This document shows positions 24,201 to 32,558 of a stretch of 64,000 nucleotides of DNA, in pieces; position 1 is the first letter of the stretch; each line of letters begins with the position of its first letter. Made by a program: the position numbers and the translations under genes. Source of the stretch: Nocardioides sp. JQ2195 (GTDB lineage Bacteria > Actinomycetota > Actinomycetes > Propionibacteriales > Nocardioidaceae); NCBI RefSeq assembly GCF_012272695.1, contig NZ_CP050902.1:2232001-2296000 (forward strand), written 5' to 3'. The notes below the pieces were generated by a model. The model worked only from the letters and a program-made list of their open reading frames with translations. It ran no database searches and was not told where the DNA came from.

Positions 24201-26433
24201 AGAGGGCCTGCATCGGGTCCTCCTGCGAGTAGGAGTTGAAGTCACCGGTCAGGAAGACCTTCTCGGTGCCCCGGTCGGCGGCGAAGTCGTTGGCGAAGGT
24301 CACCAGCGAACCGGCCATGCGCACCCGGTCACCGTTCCATGCACCCTGGCCGTCCCCGGTGTCGACGTTGTCGCCGGTGGCGTCGTCGCCCGACCCCTTG
24401 GACTTGAAGTGGTTGACGACCACGGCGAAGGCGGCGCTGTCGTCTGCGCCGGCCGGCTTGAAGGCCTGGGCCAGCGGCTCACGGGCGTTGTCGAAGATGG
24501 GGTCCCCGACGAGCACCTCGGAGGCACCGACCAGCTCGACGCTGGCGACCTTGTAGATGAACGCGGTGCGGATCACGTCCTGGTCGGAGACCGGTGGCAG
24601 GTCGTCAGCGTCCGGCGACGGGGCGAAGGCCCAGACGTCGGACCCGGCGGCTGCGTTGAGCGCGTCGACCAGGGTGGACAGCGCGTCGTCACGGTCGGTC
24701 TCGCCCAGGGCGACCGAGTTCTCGATCTCCTCCAGCGACACGACGTCCGCGCCGAGCGCGTTGATCGCGGCAACGATCTTGTCCTGCTGGCGCTGGAGGT
24801 CCTCGGCCTCAGCGGCTCCGCGGGGACCGTTCTCCTCGCACCGGTTGTCGGTGACCGGGTCGCCGGCACGGTCGGTGTAGAACGTGCAGCCGGGTGCCCA
24901 GTCGACACCGAGGGTGTTGAAGTAGTTCAACACGTTGAAGGTGGCGATGTGGAGGTCACCGGCGACGGCCTCGGGGGCCGGGGTCCGGGTGTTCTCGAAC
25001 GTCGCGACCTCGGCACCGCTGCCGGTGACGGGCGAGGTGGGCTGGAACTTCCAGTTGTTGTTGCGGTACTCCAGGATCACCGGCGCCGCGAGCGTGGCAG
25101 CGGCACCGACCCGGATCGGGTTGGCCTTCGACAGCCACGGCAGCGGGGTGCCCTGGTTCTCCGCGTTGAAGAAGTTGAGGCTGGCACCGTCGTCGAGGAT
25201 GACACCGCGGGCGGCGTTGTCGGCCTTGACCGCGTCGGCCTCGGGGGTTCCGGGGCGGGCGACGTCGGTCCACTGGATCAGCGGCTTGTTGCCGGTGGCC
25301 AGGCCGATCTCGGCGTACTGGTTGGTGGCGTAGGTGTTGGTGACGGTGAAGTCGTCGGTCGGGGCGAGCAGCTCGCCCTCGTGGGCCTCACGGTCGGTCT
25401 CGGTGGTCGGGTAGGCCGTGACCAGCGCGGTGACCTCCGGAAGGGCGGTCTCGAGCTGGGTGACACCGCCGGCCGCAGGGGTGATCTCGGTCGTGCCGCT
25501 GAACTCCGAGACCGGACCGGTCACCTCGACGGAGTCGCCGATGGCCAGGTCGGCGGCCCCGACCGCACTGCCGTAGACGAAGACAGCGTCGGAGGCACCC
25601 GGGGTGGCATCGGTGGCACCACCGGTGCCGCCGGTCTGGATGTAGACGCCGTTGAGGCCACCGGTGTTGTACGCCGCGGTGACGACGCCCTGCGTGGTGA
25701 CGATGTCGCCGACCAACGGTGAGGCGGGGCCGGTGCCCTGGACCTCGGCGATCGTGGCTTCCACCTCGGTCGGCGGCTCGGGCTCGGTGTACACCGCGCC
25801 CGGGGTCGGGGCACTGGAGATGAAGTCGGCCGAGTTGTCGTCGGTGTCGGCGTTGTCGGCGTCGCGTGTCGAGGAGGTGCTGTTGGTCGTCGCCGGCGCC
25901 TTCGCCGTCTCGAAGCTGGTCGTGGAGCTGCCCCAGCCGAGGAAGTCGATGACCTGCGCGTTGTCGATCGCACCCGTGCCCGGGTCGATCCCGGCGGCGC
26001 TGTCGGCCAGGTAGATCTGACCGCCGCTCCCGGAGAGGTTCAGGCCGGCCGTCGCGTCCGGGGTGACCGGGAGGTCGACGCCGTTGGCGCCGCCCTGGCC
26101 CTTGACGACGTAGTAGCCGCCGGCCGGGACGCTGGCGCCGACGGGCAGCGCGAAGACGTTGTTGGAGGTGCCCGTGCCGGCGGCTGAGCGGTACTGCAGG
26201 CTCTTGCCGCTCAGGTCGATGGCGGCATCGGTCGGGTTGTGGATCTCGATGAAGTCGGCGTTGTAGACGGCACCGGAGTTGCCCCCGCCGCCGTACGCCT
26301 CGCTGATGACGAGGCCGCTGCCGTCGGGCGCAGCAGCTGCGGTCGGGGCTAGGGCGAGCGTGGTGCCCACCATGGCAAAGGTCGATAGGGCGGCGAGCGC
26401 GGTGAGACGCGGTCGCCTGGTCAGGCCAGACAA
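21208..26433 (-). CDS. Very large secreted ExeM-type nuclease fused to 5'-nucleotidase
   Basis: A 1741-residue secreted protein. After a signal peptide (1-35, ending PTAAAAP) comes a lamin-tail domain (about 38-170; GLVISEAYGGGGNSGAVYNA, DFIEIHNPTDAAIDLSG). An ExeM/NucH-type nuclease follows with an OB-like segment (about 225-420) and an endonuclease/exonuclease/phosphatase domain starting HIATFNVLNYF (about 499), with GDFNSYSQEDPM and SSDHDPEIVG. Next is a 5'-nucleotidase: metallophosphoesterase motifs NDFHGRIND (about 849), GAGDLIGASE, VGNHEFDKG (about 914) and NGHTHQTYAW (about 1064), then the nucleotidase C-terminal domain (FLASGGDNFFAFKDG). The last 300 residues are three Ig-like units ending in a lysine-rich module. 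It probably degrades extracellular DNA and dephosphorylates the released nucleotides. No LPxTG is seen. Confidence 0.92.
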   Translation of the reverse strand: MSGLTRRPRLTALAALSTFAMVGTTLALAPTAAAAPDGSGLVISEAYGGGGNSGAVYNADFIEIHNPTDAAIDLSGKSLQYRSAAGTGTSNNVFALPVGASVPAGGYYVVKGQGGANGVDLPVTPDATAGLNLSGSGGQIYLADSAAGIDPGTGAIDNAQVIDFLGWGSSTTSFETAKAPATTNSTSSTRDADNADTDDNSADFISSAPTPGAVYTEPEPPTEVEATIAEVQGTGPASPLVGDIVTTQGVVTAAYNTGGLNGVYIQTGGTGGATDATPGASDAVFVYGSAVGAADLAIGDSVEVTGPVSEFSGTTEITPAAGGVTQLETALPEVTALVTAYPTTETDREAHEGELLAPTDDFTVTNTYATNQYAEIGLATGNKPLIQWTDVARPGTPEADAVKADNAARGVILDDGASLNFFNAENQGTPLPWLSKANPIRVGAAATLAAPVILEYRNNNWKFQPTSPVTGSGAEVATFENTRTPAPEAVAGDLHIATFNVLNYFNTLGVDWAPGCTFYTDRAGDPVTDNRCEENGPRGAAEAEDLQRQQDKIVAAINALGADVVSLEEIENSVALGETDRDDALSTLVDALNAAAGSDVWAFAPSPDADDLPPVSDQDVIRTAFIYKVASVELVGASEVLVGDPIFDNAREPLAQAFKPAGADDSAAFAVVVNHFKSKGSGDDATGDNVDTGDGQGAWNGDRVRMAGSLVTFANDFAADRGTEKVFLTGDFNSYSQEDPMQALYDAGFTAVESDTEGESTYSFSGLSGSLDHVLANDAALETVQGADIWNINSGESVAFEYSRHNYNVTDFYEPNVYRSSDHDPEIVGISTDDTPAEGQVTLNLLGVNDFHGRINDNTVKWAGTVEELTEQGGADSTLMVGAGDLIGASEFASAVDGDQPTIDVMNALGLDASAVGNHEFDKGWADLRDRVIGPDDARNAQWDYLGANVYAKGTTDPVLPEFATFEVDGVTVGVVGAVTEETASLVSPAGIADIEFGDPVDAVNRVAGELSDGDDANGEADVIIASFHAGATQGVGSSYEEEVAKGGEFAEMANLDAAVDVIFNGHTHQTYAWDAPVPGEEGASRPIIQTGQYADNVGQVSLTVDSATGDVVSYEARNVARTTEDDAVLVEKYPRVAQVKQVVDAALAHAAEIGNQPVGEITGDISRAKTPTGGEDRGAESTVGDLVGNALRDGLPSDFEADLGLVNPGGLRADLLFAGDTSKNPANTNGVVTFAEANSVLPFVNNVSLVDLTGAQLRAVLEQQWQPDGSSRPFLALGLSDNVRVTQDPTKPRGERITSVIIDGQMLDPTATYTVSTFSFLASGGDNFFAFKDGVARDTGLVDRELWMSYLESHQPLSPDFARQQVVEHGYPGVVFAGQEVSFDLSNLDLTSLGSPANTEVRVFLTNGTDSQPMGSFPVTNGAATVAFTAPADLEGMWTVGVIADPSFTQVGLPLPAVDTTLTAEGPAEPVTYGSKGLVVATLDSANPSTGQVELLLGDQVVGTGTLTGGTANIRFDSTKLEMGTNQLTVRYSGDEQNNPSETTVQVEVVKATPELSTTLSTDRPVVKADSIVVTTNVATEGYTATGYVVLYVDGMIRTLANLEDGTAEMGVTPLDTVGEHTIQVAYFGDDHTKVAITNDTVTVVKAKPSMTVKVKPRKIHVKKTRATLVVSLAAVGQTPTGKVTVRANGKSYAKKLSGGKAKIKLKKFTKKGKQKVVVKYAGDKLNKSVKKKITIKVVK

Positions 26434-26675
26434 TTGAACTCCCAGGGAACGACACGGACGGTGGCCGATCAGGGGAAGGAGTCAGCCCGAACTGACACGT
26501 GACCGGGGGTGGTCACTTTGCCCCAACATCCGCACCACCGCCACCGATACCGGCAAACTTTCGGTAACAACGGAATGCACGGACGATCTTCCGCCGGCCC
26601 GGCGGGCGTCCTGACCGGCGCGACCGGGCCGGAACCGACCGACGAGCTGTTCGGGGGGAGTCGCCCCGGAATGTC
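26434..26675. other. Intergenic region between pgsA and the nuclease gene
   Basis: No gene. On the minus strand this is the upstream region of the nuclease gene and the downstream region of pgsA. A GC-rich inverted sequence around 26,600-26,635 could terminate pgsA, but the arms are imperfect. Confidence 0.35.
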
Positions 26676-27284
26676 TCAGGAGGTGGTGCGGATCGTCTCG
26701 CGCTGGCGCCAGGCGTCGCGGAAGAACTCGTAGCCCGACCAGAGCGTCATCGCCACGGCACCGGCGAGCAGGACGTGGGAGACGTAGTAGAGGACGTCGC
26801 CGGGCACGTCGAGGGCTCCGTCGATCTGGCGGAACGGCAGGCACAGTCCCGACAGGGCGACCGCCTGGAGGACGGTCTTGATCTTGCCGCTCTGGGCGGC
26901 CGCGATCACGACGTTCTTCATGATCGAGAGGCGCAGCAGGGTGACGCTCCACTCTCGCAGCAGCACCAGGATGGTGACCCACCACCAGACGTCTCCCACG
27001 ATCGAGAGCCCGATGAACGCCATCCCGGTGATCGCCTTGTCGGCGATCGGGTCGGCGATCTTGCCGAAGTCGGTGACCAGGTTGCGGGCACGGGCGATGT
27101 CCCCGTCGATCTTGTCGGTGATCATGGCGGCCGCGAACAGTGCGAACGCCACCAGGCGCCACGTGATCGAGTCGCCGCCGTCGTGCAGCAGGGCCCATCC
27201 GAAGAACGGCACCATCAGGATGCGCAGCGTGGTCAGCGCATTGGGCACGTTGAAGTTGCTGGGCTTGGCCGAGGTCTCGGTCAT
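26676..27284 (-). CDS. pgsA: CDP-diacylglycerol-glycerol-3-phosphate 3-phosphatidyltransferase
   Basis: A 202-residue integral membrane enzyme that makes phosphatidylglycerol phosphate from CDP-diacylglycerol and glycerol-3-phosphate. The CDP-alcohol phosphotransferase signature D-G-x2-A-R-x8-G-x3-D-x3-D is complete (about 59-82: [20 protein letters not shown], then DPIADK). About five to six membrane helices are visible ([66 protein letters not shown]). It overlaps rimO by four bases, the usual actinobacterial rimO-pgsA pair. Confidence 0.93.
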   Translation of the reverse strand: MTETSAKPSNFNVPNALTTLRILMVPFFGWALLHDGGDSITWRLVAFALFAAAMITDKIDGDIARARNLVTDFGKIADPIADKAITGMAFIGLSIVGDVWWWVTILVLLREWSVTLLRLSIMKNVVIAAAQSGKIKTVLQAVALSGLCLPFRQIDGALDVPGDVLYYVSHVLLAGAVAMTLWSGYEFFRDAWRQRETIRTTS

Positions 27285-28753
27285 CGGATGCCTTCCGTGC
27301 TGGCGATCAGGTCGACGCCGTCGGTGCCGACGACCGTGGCGCGCACGACGTCACCCACGGCCACGTCGTCGAGTCCTTCGACCACGGTGGTTCCGTCCAC
27401 CTCGGGGCCCTGGTGCTCGGCCCGGCCCTCGGCAACCCCGTCGACCAGTGCCTCGATGAGCACGTCGACCTGCTCGCCGATGCGTTCCTCCGCGCGCTGG
27501 GCGTTGAGCTCCTCGACCAGGCTGAGCACGTGCTCGGTGCGTTCGTGGACCTCGTCGGGATCGACCTTGTCGGCGTACGTCTCGGCCTCGGTGCCGTCCT
27601 CGTCGGAGTAGCCGAAGACACCCGTCACGTCGAGGCGTGCCTCGGTCAGGAAGTCGCACAGGGTCTCGAGGTCGTCCTCGGTCTCGCCGGGGAAGCCGAC
27701 GATCACGTTGGAGCGGATGCCGGCCGTCGGCGCGATCGAACGGATCTGGGACAACAGGCCCAGGAAGCTCTCAGGGTCACCGAAGCGGCGCATGCGACGC
27801 AGCACCGAGGCGGACGCGTGCTGGAAGGACAGGTCGAAGTAGGGCACCACGCCCGGAGTGTCGGCGATCGCCTCGATGAGGCCGGGCCGTGTCTCGGCCG
27901 GCTGGAGGTAGGAGACCCGCACCCGCTCGATGCCCTCGACGGCCGCGAGCTCGGGGAGCATCGTCTCGAGCAGCCTCAGGTCACCGAGGTCCTTGCCGTA
28001 GGAGGTGGAGTTCTCGCTGACCAGGAAGACTTCCTTGACTCCTTGGGTGGCCAGCCACTGTGCCTCCTGGATGACGTCGCTCGGACGACGGGAGACGAAG
28101 GAGCCCCGGAAGCTCGGGATGGCGCAGAACGAGCAGCGCCGGTCGCAGCCGCTGGCCAGCTTGAGGGGCGCCATCGGGCCGCCCTCCAGTCGGCGGCGCA
28201 TCGCGCGCGGCCCGGAGGCGGGCGCGATCCCCTCACCCAGGTCGGGCGCGTCCGTGGGGACGGCACCGTGGCCGGGGACGCTGACCGAGCCCGCGTCCCG
28301 CTCGACCGGGGAGATCGGCAGCAGCTTGCGGCGATCGCTCGGGGTGTGTGCCTGGTGGGACTCGCCCGCGACGATCGAGCGCAGCCGCGCGGCGATGTCG
28401 GGATAGTCGTCGAACCCGAGGATCGCGTCGGCCTCGGGCAGCGAATCGGCGAGGTCCTTGCCGTAGCGCTCGGCCATGCAGCCGACCGCCACCACGGCCT
28501 GGGTCCTGCCCTCTGCCTTCAGGTCGGCCGCCTGCAGGATGGTGTCGACCGAGTCCTTCTTGGCCGCCTCGACGAAGCCACAGGTGTTCACCACCACGGT
28601 GTCGGCGGACTCCGGGTCGTCGACCAGACGGAAGCCGTCGGCCTCGAGCCGGCCGGCGAGCTCCTCGGAGTCGACCTCGTTGCGGGAACATCCAAGGGTC
28701 ACCATCGCCACGGACAGCAGTCCGTCGGCGGGGCGTGAAGGTGAAGTCGTCAT
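27281..28753 (-). CDS. rimO: Ribosomal protein S12 methylthiotransferase RimO
   Basis: A 490-residue radical-SAM enzyme that adds a methylthio group to the conserved aspartate of ribosomal protein S12. The N-terminal methylthiotransferase domain has three cluster cysteines ([41 protein letters not shown]). The radical-SAM CxxxCxxC is in [19 protein letters not shown] (about 206-216). The TIM barrel continues through [19 protein letters not shown] and a C-terminal TRAM domain (about 425-490) contacts the substrate. An insert of some 50 residues at about 135-185, with Asp/Pro/Gly, separates the first two domains, as is usual in actinobacterial RimO. Confidence 0.95.
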   Translation of the reverse strand: MTTSPSRPADGLLSVAMVTLGCSRNEVDSEELAGRLEADGFRLVDDPESADTVVVNTCGFVEAAKKDSVDTILQAADLKAEGRTQAVVAVGCMAERYGKDLADSLPEADAILGFDDYPDIAARLRSIVAGESHQAHTPSDRRKLLPISPVERDAGSVSVPGHGAVPTDAPDLGEGIAPASGPRAMRRRLEGGPMAPLKLASGCDRRCSFCAIPSFRGSFVSRRPSDVIQEAQWLATQGVKEVFLVSENSTSYGKDLGDLRLLETMLPELAAVEGIERVRVSYLQPAETRPGLIEAIADTPGVVPYFDLSFQHASASVLRRMRRFGDPESFLGLLSQIRSIAPTAGIRSNVIVGFPGETEDDLETLCDFLTEARLDVTGVFGYSDEDGTEAETYADKVDPDEVHERTEHVLSLVEELNAQRAEERIGEQVDVLIEALVDGVAEGRAEHQGPEVDGTTVVEGLDDVAVGDVVRATVVGTDGVDLIASTEGIR

Positions 28754-28847
28754 GGTTGCCTCCGAGTATGCCGTCTCCCCAGCAACTTCTGCTCATCCAC
28801 CGCCGGGTGGCAGCGCAGGTGGTGACCGCAATCACCTGCGCGGCAGG

Positions 28848-30476
28848 TCAGAGCCCCAGCAGGCGGACGGCGTCCTCGCGCATCTCCACCTTGCGCACCT
28901 TGCCCGTCACCGTCATCGGGAACTCGTCGACGACCTGCACGTAGCGTGGGATCTTGTAGTGGGCGAGCTTCCCGGCACAGAAGCCACGCAGCGCCTCCGC
29001 GTCGATCTCGGCGGCTCCCTCCCGCATCCGCAGCCAGGCCATCAGCTCCTCGCCGTACTTCTCGTCCGGCACACCGATCACCTGCGCGTCGAGGATGTCG
29101 GGGTGGGTGTAGAGGAACTCCTCGATCTCACGGGGGTAGATGTTCTCCCCGCCGCGGATCACCATGTCCTTGATGCGGCCCGTGATCGAGACGTTGCCCT
29201 CGTCGTCCATCACCCCGATGTCTCCCGTGTGCATCCAGCCGTCCACGAGGACCTCGTCGGTCTTCTCGGGGTCCTCCCAGTAGCCGAGCATCACCGAGTA
29301 GCCCTTGGTCTGGAACTCCCCCGGCACGCCACGTGGGGCGACCTCACCGGTCATCGGGTCGACCACCCGGATCTCGAGGTGCGGGCCGACACTCCCCACG
29401 GTGGCCACCTTGACCTCGAACGCGTCGGCGGGGCGGGTCTGGGTGGACACCGGGGACGTCTCCGTCATGCCGTAGCAGATGGTCATGTCCACCACTCCGG
29501 CATCCAGCACCTTGCGCATCATCTCCGCTGGGCACGGGGAGCCGGCCATGATGCCGGTGCGCAGCGTGCTGATGTCGTAGGTCGCGAAGTCGGGCAGGGA
29601 CCACATCGCGATGAACATGGTGGGTACGCCGTAGAGGCTGGTGCACTTCTCGGCATCGACCGCGCGCAACGTGACCTCGGGGTCGAAGCCGGGTGCCGGG
29701 ATCACCATGGCCGCACCGTGGGTGGTGGCTGCCAGGTTGCCCATCACCATGCCGAAGCAGTGGTAGAAGGGCACCGGGATGCAGATCCGGTCGACCTCGG
29801 TGTAGCCGCAGCCCTCACCCACGAAGTAGCCGTTGTTGAGGATGTTGCGGTGGCTCAGCGTGGCGCCCTTGGGGAAGCCGGTGGTGCCCGAGGTGTACTG
29901 GATGTTGATGGCGTCGTCGGGGGACAGCGTCGCCTGCACCTCCGTGACGCGGGTCTGGTCGATCTCGCCCGCTCCGGCCACGAGGTCGTCCCACGATGAC
30001 TGCCCGATCACCACCACCCGCGACAGCGTCGGGCAGTCGGGACGAACCTCGTCGATCATCGCCGGGTAGTCGCTGGTCTTGAACGACTCGGCGACCACCA
30101 TGGTGGCGATGCCCGCCTGGTTGATGACGTAGGCGACCTCGTGGGTCCGGTAGGCCGGGTTGACGTTGACCAGGATCGCGCCGATCTTGGCGGTGGCGAA
30201 CTGCACCAGCGTCCACTCCGCGCAGTTGGGAGCCCAGATCCCGACCCGGTCGCCGACGCCCACCCCCGCCGCCAGCAGGCCGCGGGCCAGGGTCTCGACC
30301 TCGGCGCCGAACTCGGCATAGGTCCAGCGACGACCAGTGGCGAAGTCGATGACGGCCTCGCGGTCACCGTGCGCGGAGACGGTGGCGTCGAAGTTGTCGC
30401 CGATGGTCTGCTCGAGCAGGGGTACGTCGGTCGGGCCGGAGGTGTGGCTGGGTGCTGGGTGGGTGTCATGAGTCAC
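28848..30476 (-). CDS. AMP-binding fatty-acyl-CoA synthetase
   Basis: A 542-residue adenylate-forming ligase that activates a carboxylic acid, probably a fatty acid, through an acyl-AMP to its CoA thioester. The P-loop-like motif YTSGTTGFPKG is at about 190, ICYGMTETSPV in the middle, the hinge Asp in WMHTGDIGVMDDEGNV and GRIKDMVIRGGENIYPREIE near 430, and the catalytic C-terminal Lys in MTVTGKVRKVEMRE. I chose GTG 30476 (VTHDTHPAPS); an upstream in-frame ATG at 30572 would add a non-conserved segment that runs into a hairpin. It interrupts the usual ftsK-rodZ-rimO string. Chain-length preference cannot be read from sequence. Confidence 0.9.
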   Translation of the reverse strand: MTHDTHPAPSHTSGPTDVPLLEQTIGDNFDATVSAHGDREAVIDFATGRRWTYAEFGAEVETLARGLLAAGVGVGDRVGIWAPNCAEWTLVQFATAKIGAILVNVNPAYRTHEVAYVINQAGIATMVVAESFKTSDYPAMIDEVRPDCPTLSRVVVIGQSSWDDLVAGAGEIDQTRVTEVQATLSPDDAINIQYTSGTTGFPKGATLSHRNILNNGYFVGEGCGYTEVDRICIPVPFYHCFGMVMGNLAATTHGAAMVIPAPGFDPEVTLRAVDAEKCTSLYGVPTMFIAMWSLPDFATYDISTLRTGIMAGSPCPAEMMRKVLDAGVVDMTICYGMTETSPVSTQTRPADAFEVKVATVGSVGPHLEIRVVDPMTGEVAPRGVPGEFQTKGYSVMLGYWEDPEKTDEVLVDGWMHTGDIGVMDDEGNVSITGRIKDMVIRGGENIYPREIEEFLYTHPDILDAQVIGVPDEKYGEELMAWLRMREGAAEIDAEALRGFCAGKLAHYKIPRYVQVVDEFPMTVTGKVRKVEMREDAVRLLGL

Positions 30477-30547
30477 ATCGGCCAGTGTGCCGCAAACCGT
30501 CCCTCCGGCGAAGGACCCCCACGCACGTGACGCCTCTCCACGACGAA

Positions 30548-30585
30548 GGGCCAGCGCCGGGTGCGATGGCATCCGGAGCTGGCCC
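30548..30585 (-). terminator. Hairpin terminator after the RodZ-like gene
   Basis: GGGCCAGC (30548-30555) pairs with GCTGGCCC (30578-30585), and the stem continues inward through CCGG/CCGG and TGC/GCA with single mismatches. It lies 18 bases beyond the stop of the leftward RodZ-like gene. Confidence 0.7.
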
Positions 30586-30602
30586 CTCGGTCGTCTGGGC
30601 CG

Positions 30603-32558
30603 CTAGTCGGTCACGCGGTAGGTCTTCTGGGTCTTCTTGCCGTCGGCGCCCAGTGAGCCCTGGTCGGACCCGTTGACCTGCACGTCGATCGCTCCCCCGT
30701 CGTCGGCATGGACCTGGAACGGCGGCAGCACGTCGATGCGGTGCACGTCGCCGTAGGTCACGTCGGCGTCGAAGACGACCTTGTCCTTGGCGTCACGGAT
30801 CACCAGGTGGGTCTCGCCGTCTGCGGTCACCTTCACGGTGACGCTCTCGACCGCGGGGGCACTCTGGTTGGGTCCGTCCGATCCGTTCAGGATCGGCGCC
30901 GGGCTCTGCAGCTCCACCGGCGTGTCCATCACCAGGCGCGCGATCGACCAGGCCAGCACCAACGTCATGATCGCGGCGATCAGCACCGACCAGTTGGGGC
31001 CGCCCCGGGTCGAGCGGATGCCGCCGCTGGAGCCGGTGGCCAGCTCGGCCTCGAAGACGCGTCGAGGGTTGATCGGGGCATCGGCGTAGCGCTCGTCGTA
31101 CGCCTTGAGCAGTGGCGCCGCGTCGAGGCCCAGCACACGAGCCAGGGTCCGCAGGTGGCCACGCGCGTAGAAGTCGCCGCCGCAGGGCACGAAGTCGTCG
31201 ACCTCGATGGACTCGATCACGTGGGGCCGGATGCGGGTGCGCTCGGCGAGCGTGTCGACGCTCAGGCCGATGCGGGTGCGCGCGGCGAGGAGATCGGGAC
31301 CGATCACCGGATCGGCAGCCGGCTCCGCGGCCAGGTCGTCGATGACCAGTGGCTCGACGTTGTGCTTCACGGTGGCGATGGGACGGACCCGGTCGCCCCA
31401 GGTCGTGGTGTCCTCCACCAGAGGGATGCTGCCCTGGCGACGCAGCTCGCGCCCTTCCGGCAGGTCATCAGGGATCCGGTTGCCAGCGCTGTCACGGGCG
31501 GTCGCGCCGTCGGCGAACAGGTTGCTGTGGATCTCGATGCGCGACGCCGGGGTGATGTCGCGCAACGGGCTCGGGGTGGCACTGGCCACCAGGGGCTGGG
31601 TCCGCTCGGTGTCGTCGGCTGCCTCGGCCACGGCGGCGTCGGACTCGTCGTCACGACGCGAGATGCGCGCGGCAAGCCCTGCCTTCCAGGCGCCGAGCGT
31701 GCCCTGCAGGCGAGTGCCGAGCGGCTCCCGGTCGTCGTCCCGGTCGTCCTCGACCCCGTCTTCGTCACGGTCCTCGTCACGGTCCTCGTCACGGTCACGG
31801 CCGTCCCGGTCGTCGAGGCCGTCCGCCGGGTCGTCGTCCTCGTCGAGGTGCTCGTCGTAGTGCTCGTCCTGGTCGCGGGACGCGGGCATCGACAGCATGC
31901 GGGGCAACGCGAAGGTCGCGCGCGGTTCGTCGCCGTCGTCGAGGTCCTCAGCGGCATCGACTGCGACATCCGTCCGGGGCTCGATAATCCGGGTGGCTCC
32001 GCCGGCCAGCTCGCGCAGGGCGGTGGTCAGGTCCTCGGACAGCCCGGGGACTCGGGTCGACAGGCCCAGCGGCACGGCGAACGGCGAGCCGTAGAGCGTC
32101 TCCGACAGGCGACCCTGCCGACGCCCGGAGGCATCGAGCTCGTCACGCACGCGGTCGGGGTTGTGCGGCACCAGGACGACCTTGCCGTCACGCAGGAGCC
32201 CACGACGCGGCGTGTGCTCGACCGCGGCGAGTGCTCCCCAGGGCAGTCCTTGCCAGGCGCGACCGAGACGGAGCCGCACACCCTGCGCGTCAGCGACCAT
32301 CAGCGGGGTGCGGGCGTCGAGGAAGGCGTGCAACCACGTGGCTCCGATGGCGCCGAGCACCACGAAGAGGGTCCAGTCCAAGACGTGACCACTCTGGACG
32401 GCTCGACCCAGGTAGGCGATCGCGACGCCCGAGGCCACCGCCCCGATCAGTGCGGCAAGCCCGCCGTTGCGTCGGACCTCGACGACGTCGGGGGCCGCAC
32501 CGAGCACGCTGCCCGTGGTCTCGTCATGGCCGGTCTCGACCTGCTCTGCTGCGCTCAC
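30603..32558 (-). CDS. RodZ-like HTH/DUF4115 membrane protein
   Basis: A 651-residue protein. Residues 30-80 form two membrane segments (AALIGAVASGVAIAYLG, WTLFVVLGAIGATWLHAFL) followed by a PH-like region. The middle (about 215-300) is very acidic with tandem Asp-Arg-Asp-Glu repeats, probably disordered. An HTH_25 domain of the RodZ kind covers about 425-500 (LLAARTRIGLSVDTLAERTR, YARGHLRTLARVLGLD). A third membrane helix follows (SVLIAAIMTLVLAWSIARLV) and then a C-terminal extracytoplasmic DUF4115 domain. RodZ-like proteins link MreB or the divisome to wall synthesis, and in actinobacteria this protein lies next to ftsK. The start overlaps ftsK's stop by four bases. The two N-terminal helices are unusual for RodZ. 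Confidence 0.8.
   Translation of the reverse strand: MSAAEQVETGHDETTGSVLGAAPDVVEVRRNGGLAALIGAVASGVAIAYLGRAVQSGHVLDWTLFVVLGAIGATWLHAFLDARTPLMVADAQGVRLRLGRAWQGLPWGALAAVEHTPRRGLLRDGKVVLVPHNPDRVRDELDASGRRQGRLSETLYGSPFAVPLGLSTRVPGLSEDLTTALRELAGGATRIIEPRTDVAVDAAEDLDDGDEPRATFALPRMLSMPASRDQDEHYDEHLDEDDDPADGLDDRDGRDRDEDRDEDRDEDGVEDDRDDDREPLGTRLQGTLGAWKAGLAARISRRDDESDAAVAEAADDTERTQPLVASATPSPLRDITPASRIEIHSNLFADGATARDSAGNRIPDDLPEGRELRRQGSIPLVEDTTTWGDRVRPIATVKHNVEPLVIDDLAAEPAADPVIGPDLLAARTRIGLSVDTLAERTRIRPHVIESIEVDDFVPCGGDFYARGHLRTLARVLGLDAAPLLKAYDERYADAPINPRRVFEAELATGSSGGIRSTRGGPNWSVLIAAIMTLVLAWSIARLVMDTPVELQSPAPILNGSDGPNQSAPAVESVTVKVTADGETHLVIRDAKDKVVFDADVTYGDVHRIDVLPPFQVHADDGGAIDVQVNGSDQGSLGADGKKTQKTYRVTD

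Noticed and set aside
21190..25722. 1510-codon antisense open frame over the giant nuclease gene
   Set aside because: It has Val/Gly/Asp/His/Leu-rich composition typical of the complement of high-GC codons. The minus-strand protein has clear domains.
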